DNA of 32,111 nucleotides from Mycoplasmataceae bacterium (GTDB lineage: Bacteria; Bacillota_I; Bacilli_A; Mycoplasmatales; Mycoplasmoidaceae). The notes under the pieces are model-generated. The model saw only the letters and a list, made by a program, of their open reading frames with translations, did not search any database and was not told the origin of the DNA. Where the stretch lies: positions 1 through 32,111 of the forward strand of contig JAIRME010000003.1 in assembly GCA_031258945.1 (NCBI GenBank). Direction: 5' to 3'. Below are positions 17,066 through 26,958 of this stretch, piece by piece; positions within the stretch are counted from its first letter, which is position 1; each line of letters opens with the position of its first letter. The translations under genes were made by a program, and so were the position numbers.

Positions 17066-17971
17066 TTAACCGAAAAATACTTGATTACAGTTTTTAATTG
17101 ATAAACATGCTGCCCCAATTAAAGTAGCATCACTGTGTAATTTAGCTTTTAATAATTTAACATTTTTAATTGGAAGTTTTGGCTCTACACAAAGTTTTAG
17201 CATCCAACTCTTTAATACTTTTAAACTAAAACATTTAGACTCAGCAATAGCTCCTCCGATAATTATGTTGCAAGGGTTAAGAATATAACAATAGTCATTA
17301 AGTCCTTTTGCTATCCCACGGTATCATTGATTGACAATATTCTTTAACAAAGGATTAGTTTTGGCTAATTTTAATACTTGCTCTCCTTTAAAAATAGTAT
17401 TTTTAATTTTTTTGGCATTATTAATCAAATTAAATGTATTACTTTGAAGTTTATAGTTAGTCTCATTAGAAAACAATAAACCACCTTCGCCAGCAGAATG
17501 GCTCATACCATCATAAATTTTGTTATCAATAAATAGTGCTGTACCAATGCCAGTTCCAATGACAAGCATAACACTATCTTGATGGTAGTTTTTTAAAGCA
17601 CCAAACATCTGTTCTCCTAATAAAGCACATCTAGCATCATTAGCACAATAAACTGGTAATTTAATATATTTGTTAATAATTTTATCAATTGGTTTACGAT
17701 GAAAATTTTTAAATATATAACTTGGTGTTATTACCATCTTTTTTTGTGAATCAACGATACCAGTAATACTTAAACTAACGGCTTTAAACTGATAATGTTG
17801 AATTAATTTTTGGGCAGTTTTACCAATTGTATTAAGAATATATACGCCATCTTTGCTGTATTCGCAGGTAAGATATTTGTTTTTATATATGATTTGATAT
17901 TGTTTATCATTAATATCAATAATTGCTCATTTAGTAAATGTCCCGCCAATATCAAAAGATAATATTCTCAT
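17066..17971 (-). CDS. ROK-family sugar kinase
   Basis: A 301-residue kinase read through several TGA codons (for example 17928, 17324, 17204). The phosphate-1 motif is LSFDIGGTFTKWAII. The sugar/catalytic region is VYCANDARCALLGEQ, followed by MLVIGTGIGTALFIDNKIYDGMSHSAGEGG. The C-terminal adenosine region is NPCNIIIGGAIAES and SDATLIGAACLSI. The CxCGxxGCxE zinc site of classic ROK kinases is absent, as in beta-glucoside kinase-type members, so the substrate could be glucose, a glucoside or an amino sugar. TATAAT (17982-17987, minus) lies 10 nt before the ATG, suggesting a near-leaderless mRNA. Confidence 0.88.
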
Positions 17972-18080
17972 ATGCATAGAAATTATATAAAGATAAGCCC
18001 AAGCTAAATATTTACCTACACTATTAAAAACTTTTATAAAAATAATATTTTATTTTTTCATAACATAATTAAAATATTGC

Positions 18081-18120
18081 CATAAAGTATATTTACTTTA
18101 TGTCTATGTTTCAATATAAT
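18081..18120 (+). promoter_or_regulatory. rpsP operon promoter with palindrome over the -35 box
   Basis: TATAAT (18115-18120) with TTTACT 17 nt upstream (18092-18097) is a likely promoter for rpsP-trmD-rplS. A perfect dyad, CATAAAGTA (18081-18089) and TACTTTATG (18094-18102) around TATT, covers the -35 box. It lies in a divergent gap, so it is better read as an operator than as a terminator. Confidence 0.5.
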
Positions 18121-18152
18121 ATGTCAACATTTTTTATAAAGGAGTAATAACA

Positions 18153-18551
18153 TTGGTAAAAATTAGATTAACTAGATTAGGAAAACATAAGGATCCATTC
18201 TACCGAATTGTAGCAACCGATTCTCGTGCAAAGCGAGATGGAGCATATGTCGCACTATTAGGTACATTCGAACCGAGCGAAGGTGTAATTAAAATTAAAA
18301 AAGATCTCGTAATTGATTTTTTAATTAAAGGTGCACAACCAACCGAAACAATTCTTAACATATTAAAAGAACAGGGTATTTGAGCTGATTATTTAAAAAC
18401 TAAAAAAATAGTAAAGAAGCATAAACGTAAATTAACAAAAAAACGTTATGCTATTAAAAAAGCTAAAAAAGAAGCACATAAGACAATTTTGGCTAAAAAA
18501 AATATTGCTTCCAAACCAGTCGAACAACCCAAAGTTGAAGAAACTAAATAA
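18153..18551 (+). CDS. rpsP: 30S ribosomal protein S16
   Basis: A 132-residue S16. The core (VKIRLTRLGKHKDPFYRIVATDSRAKRDG, YVALLGTFEPSEG) is standard. The frame continues through TGA 18381 (GIWADYLK) into a Lys/Ala-rich C-terminal extension (KKRYAIKKAKKEAHKTILAKKN) common in mollicutes. The start is TTG at 18153, supported by AAAGGAG eight nt upstream and by family alignment; no nearby ATG fits. It is the first gene of the rpsP-trmD-rplS operon, 3 nt before trmD. Confidence 0.95.
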
Positions 18552-18554
18552 TAA

Positions 18555-19253
18555 ATGCGTATTACCGTTTTAACTTTGTTTCCCAAACTATTTGATAATT
18601 TCTTGACACAATCAATTGTAAAAAGAATTATTCAAAAGAAATTAGTTAAAATTGAAATTATTGATTTTCGTAAATATTCTAAAAGTAAAACTAAGAGAGT
18701 AGATGACTATCAATATGGTGGTGGGCCAGGCATGGTAATTGGTTTAACTAGTATTGTACGGGCGATTAAAAAATATAAAACTCAAAATAGTAAGGTAATA
18801 TTACTTAGCCCGCAAGGCAAAACTTATACACAAGCATTGGCTAAAACTTATAAACAATCTAAACATTTGATTTTAATTGCTGGGCATTACGAAGGATTTG
18901 ATGAACGATTATTGCACTATGTTGATGAAGTTGTTTCCATCGGAGACTATGTGTTAACAGGTGGCGAAGTTCCAATAATGGTAATTATTGAATCAGTGAT
19001 TAGATTGTTAGATTACGGTATTAATAAAAAAAGTTTAGATCATGAGACATTTGATCAAAATTTGTTGGATTATCCCATTTATACTAAGCCATTAGTCTTT
19101 GAGGGACATCAAGTCCCTAAAGTATTACTAAGTGGTAATCACAAACTAATTAAAGCTTATCGTCTACAGGCACAAATCAATAAAACCAAAAAATATCGGA
19201 AAGATATGTATAAACAATATTTAAAGGAGTATCAAAATGACAAAATTAAATAA
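18555..19253 (+). CDS. trmD: tRNA (guanine-37-N1)-methyltransferase
   Basis: A 232-residue SPOUT methyltransferase that makes m1G37 in tRNAs and prevents +1 frameshifting. Diagnostic segments are MRITVLTLFPKLFDNFLTQSIVKR, VDDYQYGGGPGMV, LLSPQGKTYTQ, ILIAGHYEGFDERLL and the trefoil-knot loop VSIGDYVLTGGEVPIMVIIES. The C-terminal domain has PLVFEGHQVPKVLLSGNH. The last 17 nt overlap rplS. It uses SAM, supplied by the MetK of this window. Confidence 0.96.
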   Translation: MRITVLTLFPKLFDNFLTQSIVKRIIQKKLVKIEIIDFRKYSKSKTKRVDDYQYGGGPGMVIGLTSIVRAIKKYKTQNSKVILLSPQGKTYTQALAKTYKQSKHLILIAGHYEGFDERLLHYVDEVVSIGDYVLTGGEVPIMVIIESVIRLLDYGINKKSLDHETFDQNLLDYPIYTKPLVFEGHQVPKVLLSGNHKLIKAYRLQAQINKTKKYRKDMYKQYLKEYQNDKIK

Positions 19254-19596
19254 AACGGGAATCATTCGTCGCATTGAACGTTCACAAATGCGTGAAGATT
19301 TACCAGAATTTCGTGCGGGTGACACAGTATCAGTACATCAGAAAATCGTGGAAGGTAACAAAACACGCGTTCAAAGATTTGATGGTATTGTTTTAAAAAT
19401 TACCGGCAAAGGTCTTTCAAAAACATTCACTGTTCGTAAAGAATCAAGTGGTATTGGTGTTGAAGAAACTTTTCCTTATCATTCACCATTAATCGTTAAA
19501 ATTGAAATAATCAAGCATGGTAAAGTTCGACGAGCATATATTTCATATATGCGTCAACGTTCAGGTAAATCAGCCAGAATTAAAACAAAGAAGTAG
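19237..19596 (+). CDS. rplS: 50S ribosomal protein L19
   Basis: A 119-residue L19 with LPEFRAGDTVSVHQKIVEGNKTRVQRFDGIV and the terminal HGKVRRAYISYMRQRSGKSARIK. AAAGGAG sits 7 nt before the ATG, inside the trmD coding sequence, so initiation is independent but coupled. It is the last gene of the S16-TrmD-L19 operon; the next gene begins 15 nt later and may be read through. Confidence 0.97.
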   Translation: MTKLNKTGIIRRIERSQMREDLPEFRAGDTVSVHQKIVEGNKTRVQRFDGIVLKITGKGLSKTFTVRKESSGIGVEETFPYHSPLIVKIEIIKHGKVRRAYISYMRQRSGKSARIKTKK

Positions 19597-19611
19597 AATT
19601 ACTAATCAATC

Positions 19612-20931
19612 GTGCCAACTAATAAAAAACCAATCCCTAAAAATAATAAACAAACTACTAAACACGGGGTTTTTTCTTTTATGCATCATACTAAAAAATC
19701 ACTCGAATCATTCGATATAGGTAAATTTGACTATGTCCATTTAAAGTCTGGTAGTGTTAAATTTAAGTCATTGTATGGTCGTAATTCTTTATGAAAACGT
19801 TATTTAATTGCTATTATTTTGGGATTAGTAATGGGTACTGTAATTCAATTTTTAATCAAAAATACTGGTTTATACAACTCCGGATTAAATGCTATTGTGC
19901 AAGGAATTGCTCGTATTACCAATACAGCAATGCTAAATAGTAATAGCGAAAAAATCAATAATTTAGCTCCAACTATTTTTAACATATTGTTTTGGGGTTT
20001 ATATATTGTTGTTAATATACCATTATTCATGTTTGCTCGTCGTAAAATTGGTAAAACATTTGCCAATTTAACCATGATCTTTGTAATTGTTAATAGTTTA
20101 TGAGGTTTTTGTTTGTCTTACATTCCTGGAATTGACCAAATATTTTTATTCGGTAACTCCATTGCAGAAGGTAGTGAGGCTCATTTTGCAAATTCCAATA
20201 ATTTATTTGTACAAAAAGGTATATACAATATTCCATTTTGATATGTAGCTCATGGTGGTGTAACTGCTGCTGGTATAGAGTATGAAGATAATCAAATTTT
20301 TAATCCTGACTATGACCCATACAAAGCATTATTATTATTTATTTATGCCATAGCTTATGGGCTAGCCTCATCATTAGGTTATTCTATTTTATACATTATT
20401 GGTGGCTGTAGTGCTGGTGGTGATTTTATTTCTATTTATTATTCATCAATTAAGCACAAACCATTGGGTGGTTTAATGATTATCATTAACTCATCCATGA
20501 TGTTAGTAGGTTCTATCATAGGTTCATATATTTCAGCCGGTTTAGTCAACCCTCAAGGTTTCTCTTTTCCATTTCTTCTATCTGCTAATTTAGTTGCTTC
20601 ATTTTTGTCAGTTGTAATATTTGGTTTATTACTTAATCGTTTCTTCCCTTTACATCGAATGGTAAAGGTAGAAATTATTAGCGAACATTTAATTAGAGTT
20701 CGTGATGAATTATTTGCATCGCAATTTACTCATTCAATGACTATTACCAAAGGAATCGGTGCTTATAGCATGAAATCAAAAGATATTCTATGAACTGTTT
20801 GTATGTATATTGAAGTTCCAAATCTTGTGCGTCATATTCATAAGGTAGATGAAAATGCATTAATTCTTGTTACTACAATTAGCGATGTTGATGGTCATAT
20901 GAAGATTTATCGACAAGGATCCACTGATTAA
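19612..20931 (+). CDS. YitT-family (DUF2179) membrane protein
   Basis: A 439-residue protein with TGA codons at 19792, 20101 and others. About 62 polar residues precede several membrane helices (YLIAIILGLVMGTVIQFLI, FNILFWGLYIVVNIPLFMF, LLLFIYAIAYGLASSLGYSILYIIGG, LMIIINSSMMLVGSIIGSYISAG, ANLVASFLSVVIFGLLLN). The C-terminal DUF2179 domain begins HSMTITKGIGAYSMKSKDIL and contains CMYIEVPNLVRHIHKVDENALILVT. The function of the family is unknown. The start is uncertain: GTG 19612 gives the longest frame, while ATG 19681 would remove 23 residues; neither has a good ribosome site. It ends 6 nt before rbgA. Confidence 0.85.
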
Positions 20932-20937
20932 TTTTTT

Positions 20938-21744
20938 ATGTCCATTAATTGATTTCCTGGCCACATGGCCAAAACTTTGCATGACATTCAAAATATTTCA
21001 CATGCTGATGCTCTAATTGAAGTAGTAGATGCAAGAGCAATTCGAACTTCTAGTAATACAGAATTAACTAAAAATTTTAATAAACCAATACTAACAATAG
21101 CATTGAAAAGTGATTTGACCGATTTAAAACCAGCTGAATTTACTAATAATGTATTAATAGGATCCATTAAAAATAAAAAGTTTAAAAGTGAAATAATTAA
21201 TAAATTGGATCAAATTTTTATTGATAAAAAACAATCATTAAAGGAAAAAGGCCTAATTAATCCTGAATTTTACATTGTAGTGGTGGGGCTACCTAATGTT
21301 GGTAAATCTTCTTTAATTAATTTTTTAACTTCCAAAAATAAATTGGTGGTTGCTAATCGTCCTGGTGTTACTCGTACCAAACGATTAATTAGAATCAATC
21401 AAAACTATTTACTTTATGATACACCAGGTATTTTAATCCAAAAAATCAATCGACTAGAGGATGGTTATAAATTGGCATTAATTGGTACTATTAAAAAAGA
21501 AATCCTACCATTAAACGAAGTTGTTAACTGGGCATATGATTTTTTAAGCATATATTATTTTGACACTATTCAAAAAAAATATAGTTTAACCACAAAACTT
21601 CAATTTAATGCTTTTTTGGTTTTTATTTGTCAAAAATACAAATTTTTGACAAATAATTCACAACCCGATAAAAATAGAGCTATTGAATATTTATACAAAG
21701 ATTGAATTAATAATTTAAAAGTGAATTATGAAAAAGAAATATAA
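20938..21744 (+). CDS. rbgA: Ribosome biogenesis GTPase RbgA (YlqF)
   Basis: A 268-residue circularly permuted GTPase needed for late 50S assembly. The start MSINWFPGHMAKTLHDI is diagnostic and its conserved Trp is a TGA codon, direct support for the UGA=Trp code. ADALIEVVDARAI is followed by the G4 region TIALKSDLTD, then G1 VVGLPNVGKSSLINFL, the G2 threonines in NRPGVTRTKR and G3 LLYDTPGIL. The G4 motif is ALKSD rather than the expected LNKxD, so the usual Asn is missing. The C-terminal helical domain is present. Its end overlaps the rnhB start by 17 nt. Confidence 0.93.
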
Positions 21745-22372
21745 CATGTATGCCTTTGAAAACAAATATCGTTTAAAAGGTTATAAAAGTATTGTGGGTT
21801 TAGATGAAGCTGGTCGTGGTTCATGAGCCGGACCGTTAGTAGTTGCAGCTGTATCATTACCATTGAACTATCACAATGATAAAATTAATGATTCCAAACA
21901 ATTATCATTAAAGCAAAGAGAAGAGTTATTTAGCCAAATTTGTAAAATAGCAGAAGATTACTCAATCATATTCATTGATTCAAATCAAGTTAGTGATTTG
22001 AATCCTAAACAAGCATCCATTAATGGTATGAAGCAAGCATTAGAGGAACTAAAAATTAAAAAACCTTGCATGGCTTTAGTAGATGCTGAAAAAATCGAAA
22101 GTAAAATAGAAAATAAGTCTATTGTCAAAGGAGACGAGAAATCTATTTCCATTGCTGCCGCTAGTATTTTAGCCAAAGTATCGCGTGATCGCTTTATGGT
22201 TAAAATGGATAAAATCTATCCTCAATATCATTTTGCTAAACATAAAGGTTATGGAACTATTGATCATTTAAAGATGTTGCGTAAGTATGGACCCATCAAA
22301 AATTTCCACCGCTTTTCATATAAACCAATACAAAAAATATTAAAAACTTTACATAAGACAAAAATCATATAA
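21728..22372 (+). CDS. rnhB: Ribonuclease HII
   Basis: A 214-residue RNase HII that nicks RNA-DNA hybrids and single ribonucleotides in DNA. The active-site segments are SIVGLDEAGRGSWAGPLVVAAV (Trp from TGA 21824), INDSKQLSLKQREELF, MALVDAEKI, and KGDEKSISIAAASILAKVSRDRFM, ending in HKGYGTIDHLKMLRKYGP. ATG 21728 overlaps the rbgA end; a second in-frame ATG lies six codons later. The rbgA-rnhB order is the same as in many Firmicutes. Confidence 0.94.
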
Positions 22373-22384
22373 TTATTCATTCAT

Positions 22385-23044
22385 ATGAACAAGGAATTAG
22401 CGATGAAATCTACCATTAAAAAAATAACTACAATAAATACAGATAAAGAAGAGATCATAAAATCATTACGTGTTGATCATCAAATTGTACAATTACATTT
22501 TAAACGTTTAAGCGAATTATTTAAAAACGATACACCTGAACAAATCAGTCGAAAATTACAAAACATTGTTGTGCGCGATAATTTGTTTAATGCTATTATG
22601 GAAGAAGTCGTACGTAATTTTGAAGTAACATACGATGATGAAGAAATTAAAACTGTTGCCCAACGTTTAACTAGTCAATTTTCTAACAAAAAACCAGAGG
22701 TAATTACTGAAATTGCTAAAAAAGTTATTACCAAAACTTTGGTTTTTGAAGAACTAGCTAAAGAATGAAATATTACAGTGAGTGACCAAGAAGTAAATGA
22801 TTCATTAGAGCAATACTATAAATTTAGTAATCAATCTATTAGGCCATATAAAGAAGATAAGAATAAATTTGAAGGTATTCGTAATGTTATGTTAGAGGAA
22901 AAGATTTCTAATGAATTAATTCGCCGTTTCTCTAAAATTCGCTTAGACCATGAATCTATTAAAAAACAATTTGAGGAAGCTGCTCGTCGTCAAAAAGAAG
23001 CAGAGGCTGAAAAAACAGCATCAGCTCAAAATAATCATAAATAA
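22385..23044 (+). CDS. Trigger-factor-related chaperone (MPN555/MG377-like)
   Basis: A 219-residue, almost wholly helical protein (TGA at 22766). It resembles the C-terminal substrate-binding arm of trigger factor: LFNAIMEEVVRNFEVTYDDEEIKTVAQRLTSQF, then KVITKTLVFEELAKEWNITVSDQEVNDSLEQYY, and VMLEEKISNELIRRF. It has no recognisable ribosome-binding GFRxGKxP signature or PPIase domain. Mycoplasma pneumoniae MPN555 is a structurally known protein of this kind (recalled family knowledge). The C-terminus is a charged helix rich in Lys, Glu and Ala. It starts 12 nt after rnhB and is convergent with rnj, the two stops being one base apart. Confidence 0.7.
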
Positions 23045-23045
23045 A

Positions 23046-24737
23046 TTAAACATCAAAAACTGTAGTACGTACTAATGGTTTTTTCTTTTTATTTTTCCAA
23101 ATAAAAAATTCAGTAGTATTTTCGGTGATACGACGTATTTCATTATTGTTAATAATATGCTCACGACGTTTCATGGCATTCTCTACATTCTCTTTAATAG
23201 AATAAGCTATTTTGGTAATAAGTGGAGTAGACGTTTTAGCATAAAAAGAACCACGGGTAGCAATTACTGGTAATTCAGTAATTCTTTTATTCTCACGATC
23301 AATTAGCATCGTTACATTGAAAATACCATCTTGCGATAAAACTCGACGATATTTTAAAACACCAGTAGAATCTGAATTAATCTTATTACCATCTACATAT
23401 ACTTCACCTGCATCAATAAATTCTTCAGTTGCTGTGGCAACATGATTCAGAAGTTGAATTTTTTGTCCATTAACAACTTGAATAACATTAGCAGAATTAA
23501 TTCCTGATTCTACAGCGCTAATTCTTAAAGCCTTTAACATCTTAAACTCACCATGAATAGGAACAATATATTGAGGATTAATTAATTTGAACATTAGTTG
23601 ATGTTCCTGTTTGGTAGCATGCCCAGATGCGTGGATTTTACGCATGGAAGTATTTTGAACGATAACCATTCCGGTGCGATAAAACTTGTTGACCAAATTT
23701 TCTACAGCAGCATAATTTCCCGGAATGGGATTAGAGGATAATATTAAAGTATCCGTTGGTTTTAATGTAATCCAAGAATGTTTACCATTAGCCATTTGGC
23801 TTAAAGCTGCCATTTCTTCACCTTGTGAACCTGTTGATAAAATAATAATTTCGTTGTCTTTATATTGATCAACATCACGTGATTCAATAAAACATGAATT
23901 ATCTACGTTTAAAAAGCCTACATTAATGGATGTTTCAATATTTGTTTCCATGGAACGACCACATAAACAAATTTTTCGTCCTGCTTTTACAGCTATTTCA
24001 ATAACTTCTTCAATTCTTCCTAGATTAGAAGCAAAAGTAGAAAGAATAACTCTGCCTTTAGCTTTCAAAATTAAGCGTCTAAGCTCATCAATAATAAATT
24101 TTTCACTCATGCTAAAACCGGGTGTATCAGCGTTAGTTGATTCACAAAGAAGCACATCAATTTCACGACGGCCTAAATCCGCCATCTTTAAAATATCTGA
24201 TTCATCTCCTTGCGTACAAAAATCAAAACGAAAATCACCAGTTGACACAATCTTACCATTAATTGTTTCCACATATACGCCAAATGCATCAGGAATAGAG
24301 TGACAAACTCGAAAAAATTCAATTTTAAAATGTTTACTAGTAATTTTAGTATCATCACTAAAATGTTCAAAATGAAATGGTAATAAATCTTTGTGTTCTT
24401 TCAACTTTTTAGAAATAATACCAGCTGTTAATTTAGCAGCATGAATTTTAGGAATAGAAAGCGTTTTTAATAAATAAGGGATACCACCAATGTGGTCTTC
24501 ATGGGCATGAGTTACAATTAAACCCTTAATTTTATTTTTGTTTTCTACCAAATAATCAAACGGACAAATAATAGCATTTACTCCCAATAAGATATTTTCA
24601 TCTGCAAATTTTATACCACAATCAATAATATATATTTCATCATCATGTTCAATGACATACATATTTTTACCAATTTCTTCAATACCACCCAATGCATAAA
24701 TGTATGTTGGGATTTGATTTGTTGTTATATTTTCCAT
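23046..24737 (-). CDS. rnj: Ribonuclease J
   Basis: A 563-residue metallo-beta-lactamase/beta-CASP nuclease. The zinc motif LIVTHAHEDHIGGIPYLL has HAHEDH at 77-82. CHSIPDAFGVYVET and IVSTGDFRFD follow, then beta-CASP elements (LLCESTNAD, RVILSTFASNLGRIEEVIE), SGHATKQEHQLMFKLINPQYIVPIHGEFKML and a C-terminal domain (VLKYRRVLSQDGIFNVTMLI). It degrades mRNA and trims rRNA, with both exo- and endonuclease activity. Whether it is J1 or J2 cannot be decided here. GGAAGGAAT precedes the ATG, and it follows def by 23 nt in the same transcript. Confidence 0.93.
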   Translation of the reverse strand: MENITTNQIPTYIYALGGIEEIGKNMYVIEHDDEIYIIDCGIKFADENILLGVNAIICPFDYLVENKNKIKGLIVTHAHEDHIGGIPYLLKTLSIPKIHAAKLTAGIISKKLKEHKDLLPFHFEHFSDDTKITSKHFKIEFFRVCHSIPDAFGVYVETINGKIVSTGDFRFDFCTQGDESDILKMADLGRREIDVLLCESTNADTPGFSMSEKFIIDELRRLILKAKGRVILSTFASNLGRIEEVIEIAVKAGRKICLCGRSMETNIETSINVGFLNVDNSCFIESRDVDQYKDNEIIILSTGSQGEEMAALSQMANGKHSWITLKPTDTLILSSNPIPGNYAAVENLVNKFYRTGMVIVQNTSMRKIHASGHATKQEHQLMFKLINPQYIVPIHGEFKMLKALRISAVESGINSANVIQVVNGQKIQLLNHVATATEEFIDAGEVYVDGNKINSDSTGVLKYRRVLSQDGIFNVTMLIDRENKRITELPVIATRGSFYAKTSTPLITKIAYSIKENVENAMKRREHIINNNEIRRITENTTEFFIWKNKKKKPLVRTTVFDV

Positions 24738-24760
24738 AGTATTCCTTCCATAAATAATTA

Positions 24761-25309
24761 TTAATATTTAATTCAATCTGATTGAATAGTTAAGGGTTCA
24801 TTTTTATTTATGCGATCATAATACAAAATACCATTAAGATGATCAATTTCATGTTGTAAGCATATAGCTAATACACCCTCGGCATTAATTGTGATATTCT
24901 TTTGATTAAATAAATCATAGGCTTTAATAATAATTTTATTTTTTCGTTTAACTACTCCTTGATGATCTTGATCTACACTCAAACAACCTTCGCCTTCACC
25001 AATATAAGCACAAACCATAGATTCAGCAATAATTTGAGGATTAGCAATAAGATATTTATATTCTTGCTTATTAAAATCGCAGTGTAAATAAATTACTTTT
25101 TTTAATAATCCCACTTGCGGTCCAGCTAGTGCAATGCCAGTGCGAATACCATATTCTTTATTTTTTTTATGATAGCATGCATCAATGTATGATACCATGC
25201 GTTCTATCAATTCTTGATCGTTTTTAGATATAGGTAAAATTAATTCAACTGCTAATTTACGCAAATTTGGATCTGTGTCTTTTAATAACCAAGATTGGTT
25301 TGGTTGCAT
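24761..25309 (-). CDS. def: Peptide deformylase
   Basis: A 182-residue metalloenzyme that removes the N-formyl group from new proteins. Motif 1 is GIALAGPQVGLLKKVI, with Gly where Ala is usual in AAPQ. Motif 2 EGEGCLSVDQ supplies the metal cysteine and motif 3 CLQHEIDHLNGILYYDRI the HExxH histidines. The frame passes a TGA (24773) to end ...SDWIKY. The start MQPNQSWLLKDTDPNLRK fits the family. It is co-transcribed with rnj and faces rmuC across a 142-nt gap. Confidence 0.93.
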
Positions 25310-25345
25310 GGTTCAAAATAATATATCCCAGACTAATGTTTTCAC

Positions 25346-25351
25346 ATTATA
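25346..25351 (-). promoter_or_regulatory. Extended -10 promoter for def-rnj
   Basis: On minus the sequence TGTTATAAT is an extended -10 element with no clear -35 box, the best TATAAT in the def-rmuC gap. It predicts a leader of about 30 nt before the def ATG. Confidence 0.5.
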
Positions 25352-25451
25352 ACACAATGTTACAAAATGATATGGTCTCATCCATCCTTTAAGAAAAGAC
25401 AAATTAAACAAATTAAAGTTGGATTAATAATTTTGATAAGATTACTAAATT

Positions 25452-26624
25452 ATGAATTCCATTGATATTATCTTAGTAGTTATTATTTCTGTTTTATTAA
25501 TTTTTGTAATCGGTTTATTGCTACTTGTTTTCATTAAACCTAATCGTAATAAAACCAACACAGTAGATGATACAAAAAAGAAATTGGAAGATATTCTTTT
25601 GCAAAACCAAAGCCTAAAATCCCAATTAGAAATAATACTAAAAACTTATATTGGCTTGAGTGAAACAATTAGTAAAAAGGGCAATGAGTCTAGTCGTGAT
25701 ATTGCTACATTGTCAGAAAAAATTACGACTATGGATAAATTTCAAAAAGATTTAAATCAATTCAACAATGAAATTAAAGTTAACTTAGAAGCATTACATA
25801 CTACTACTCAAAATATTCCTTCTATTTCCAGTGAATTAAAGGGAATTGCGGATATTTATAAACACGCTAAAAATCGTGGCAACTTTGGAGAATTCCAACT
25901 CAAAGTAATACTAGAAGATATTTTTGGGTTAGATAGTAATTTAGTGAAGCAACAATACCATTTGCCTAACGGTGGAGTGGTAGATTATGTTGTAATATTT
26001 GGCGAATACACAGTACCGATTGATTCTAAATTCCCATTAGATAATTACCAAAAAATTAATCAATCTAAAAATGAATTAGAAATTGAAAAAGCAAAACAAT
26101 TGTTTAAGCGCGACATTATTAATAAATTTAAAGAAGTAAACAAATATGTCTCACCATCTACAGGTATTGAAAATGTAATTATTTTTATCCCATCAGAAGG
26201 AATGTTTAGTGATATTGTGGCATGATTTGGAAATGATTTATTATTAGAAGCTAATGGCTATCACGTTTTTTTATGTTCGCCTACTACCATTACAGCAATG
26301 TTAAAATTATTTGTGGCTAATGAGAAAGATAAAGTTTTATCAAAAAATATTGAAAAAATCAAAAGTCAAATAATTAAAATATTTGTGGATTTTAATAAAA
26401 TCGCTAAAAATTGAAATGAATATGTTAAAACACTTTTAACATTAACTAATAAAGCTAAACAATTAACACACACTAATACACAAATACTTAAAAGGGTAAA
26501 ACACATTGAAACTGATAATCACACTTTATTGGAAAATGTTGAACATACAATAGAAGAATCCACTGAATTAAAGGATAAATTAGAACAAGAACATATTGAT
26601 TTGAATGCAAACGACATGAAGTAA
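25452..26624 (+). CDS. rmuC: RmuC-family DNA recombination protein
   Basis: A 390-residue protein. One N-terminal membrane helix (IDIILVVIISVLLIFVIGLLLLVF) is followed by a coiled coil (residues ~38-115) and the RmuC nuclease-like domain: KNRGNFGEFQLKVILEDIFG, QQYHLPNGGVVDYVVIFG, VPIDSKFPLDNYQ, VIIFIPSEGMFSDIVAW and FLCSPTTITAMLKLF. A second coiled coil closes the protein. D/DSK residues fit a PD-(D/E)XK-type site. RmuC limits sequence inversions in E. coli; the biochemistry is poorly known. The N-terminal anchor suggests membrane association. The stop codon abuts a 9-bp hairpin. Confidence 0.9.
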
Positions 26625-26649
26625 AGTTTACCAAGTAAGGGGTAAACTT
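26624..26649 (+). terminator. Hairpin at the end of rmuC
   Basis: AAGTTTACC (26624-26632) and GGTAAACTT (26641-26649) form a perfect 9-bp stem with an 8-nt loop, starting at the last base of the rmuC stop codon. No T-run follows, so it may stabilise the mRNA 3' end or terminate weakly. Confidence 0.5.
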
Positions 26650-26958
26650 CAAAGTTCTTGTAAGTTGATTCTGAATATGTTGTATATATCACATTTGTTA
26701 TTCTACTGAAGTAGAGCATTGAAGTTTGGTATGATTACTAATACTAAGAATTGTTAATTTGTAGTCCGCAATAATTACTTTTGTTAATTATTCAAGATAC
26801 ATAACACGAATATTTATTTACATTTGAAACATTAATTTTGAATAAAAATTGTTCTTTTTTCAAAATAGGTAAGCTTTATTCATCATTTTTCCCATATAAT
26901 ATCAACGAAATTTTAAAGGTGTTTCCATTTTGGTAAAAATATATGTGGGGTATAGATA
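26650..26958 (+). promoter_or_regulatory. Long leader/promoter region of the surface protein gene
   Basis: No gene is present. TATAAT at 26895-26900 is the only good -10 box; its -35 region is weak. It predicts a leader of about 52 nt. A small palindrome, TCTACT-GA-AGTAGA (26702-26715), lies further upstream. No convincing ribosome site precedes the ATG at 26959 (GTGGGG lies 8 nt upstream). Nothing else recognisable was seen. Confidence 0.4.

Noticed and set aside
18081-18102. The 9-bp dyad as a terminator
   Set aside because: It lies between divergent gene starts (ROK kinase and rpsP), where no transcript should end, and lacks a T-run.
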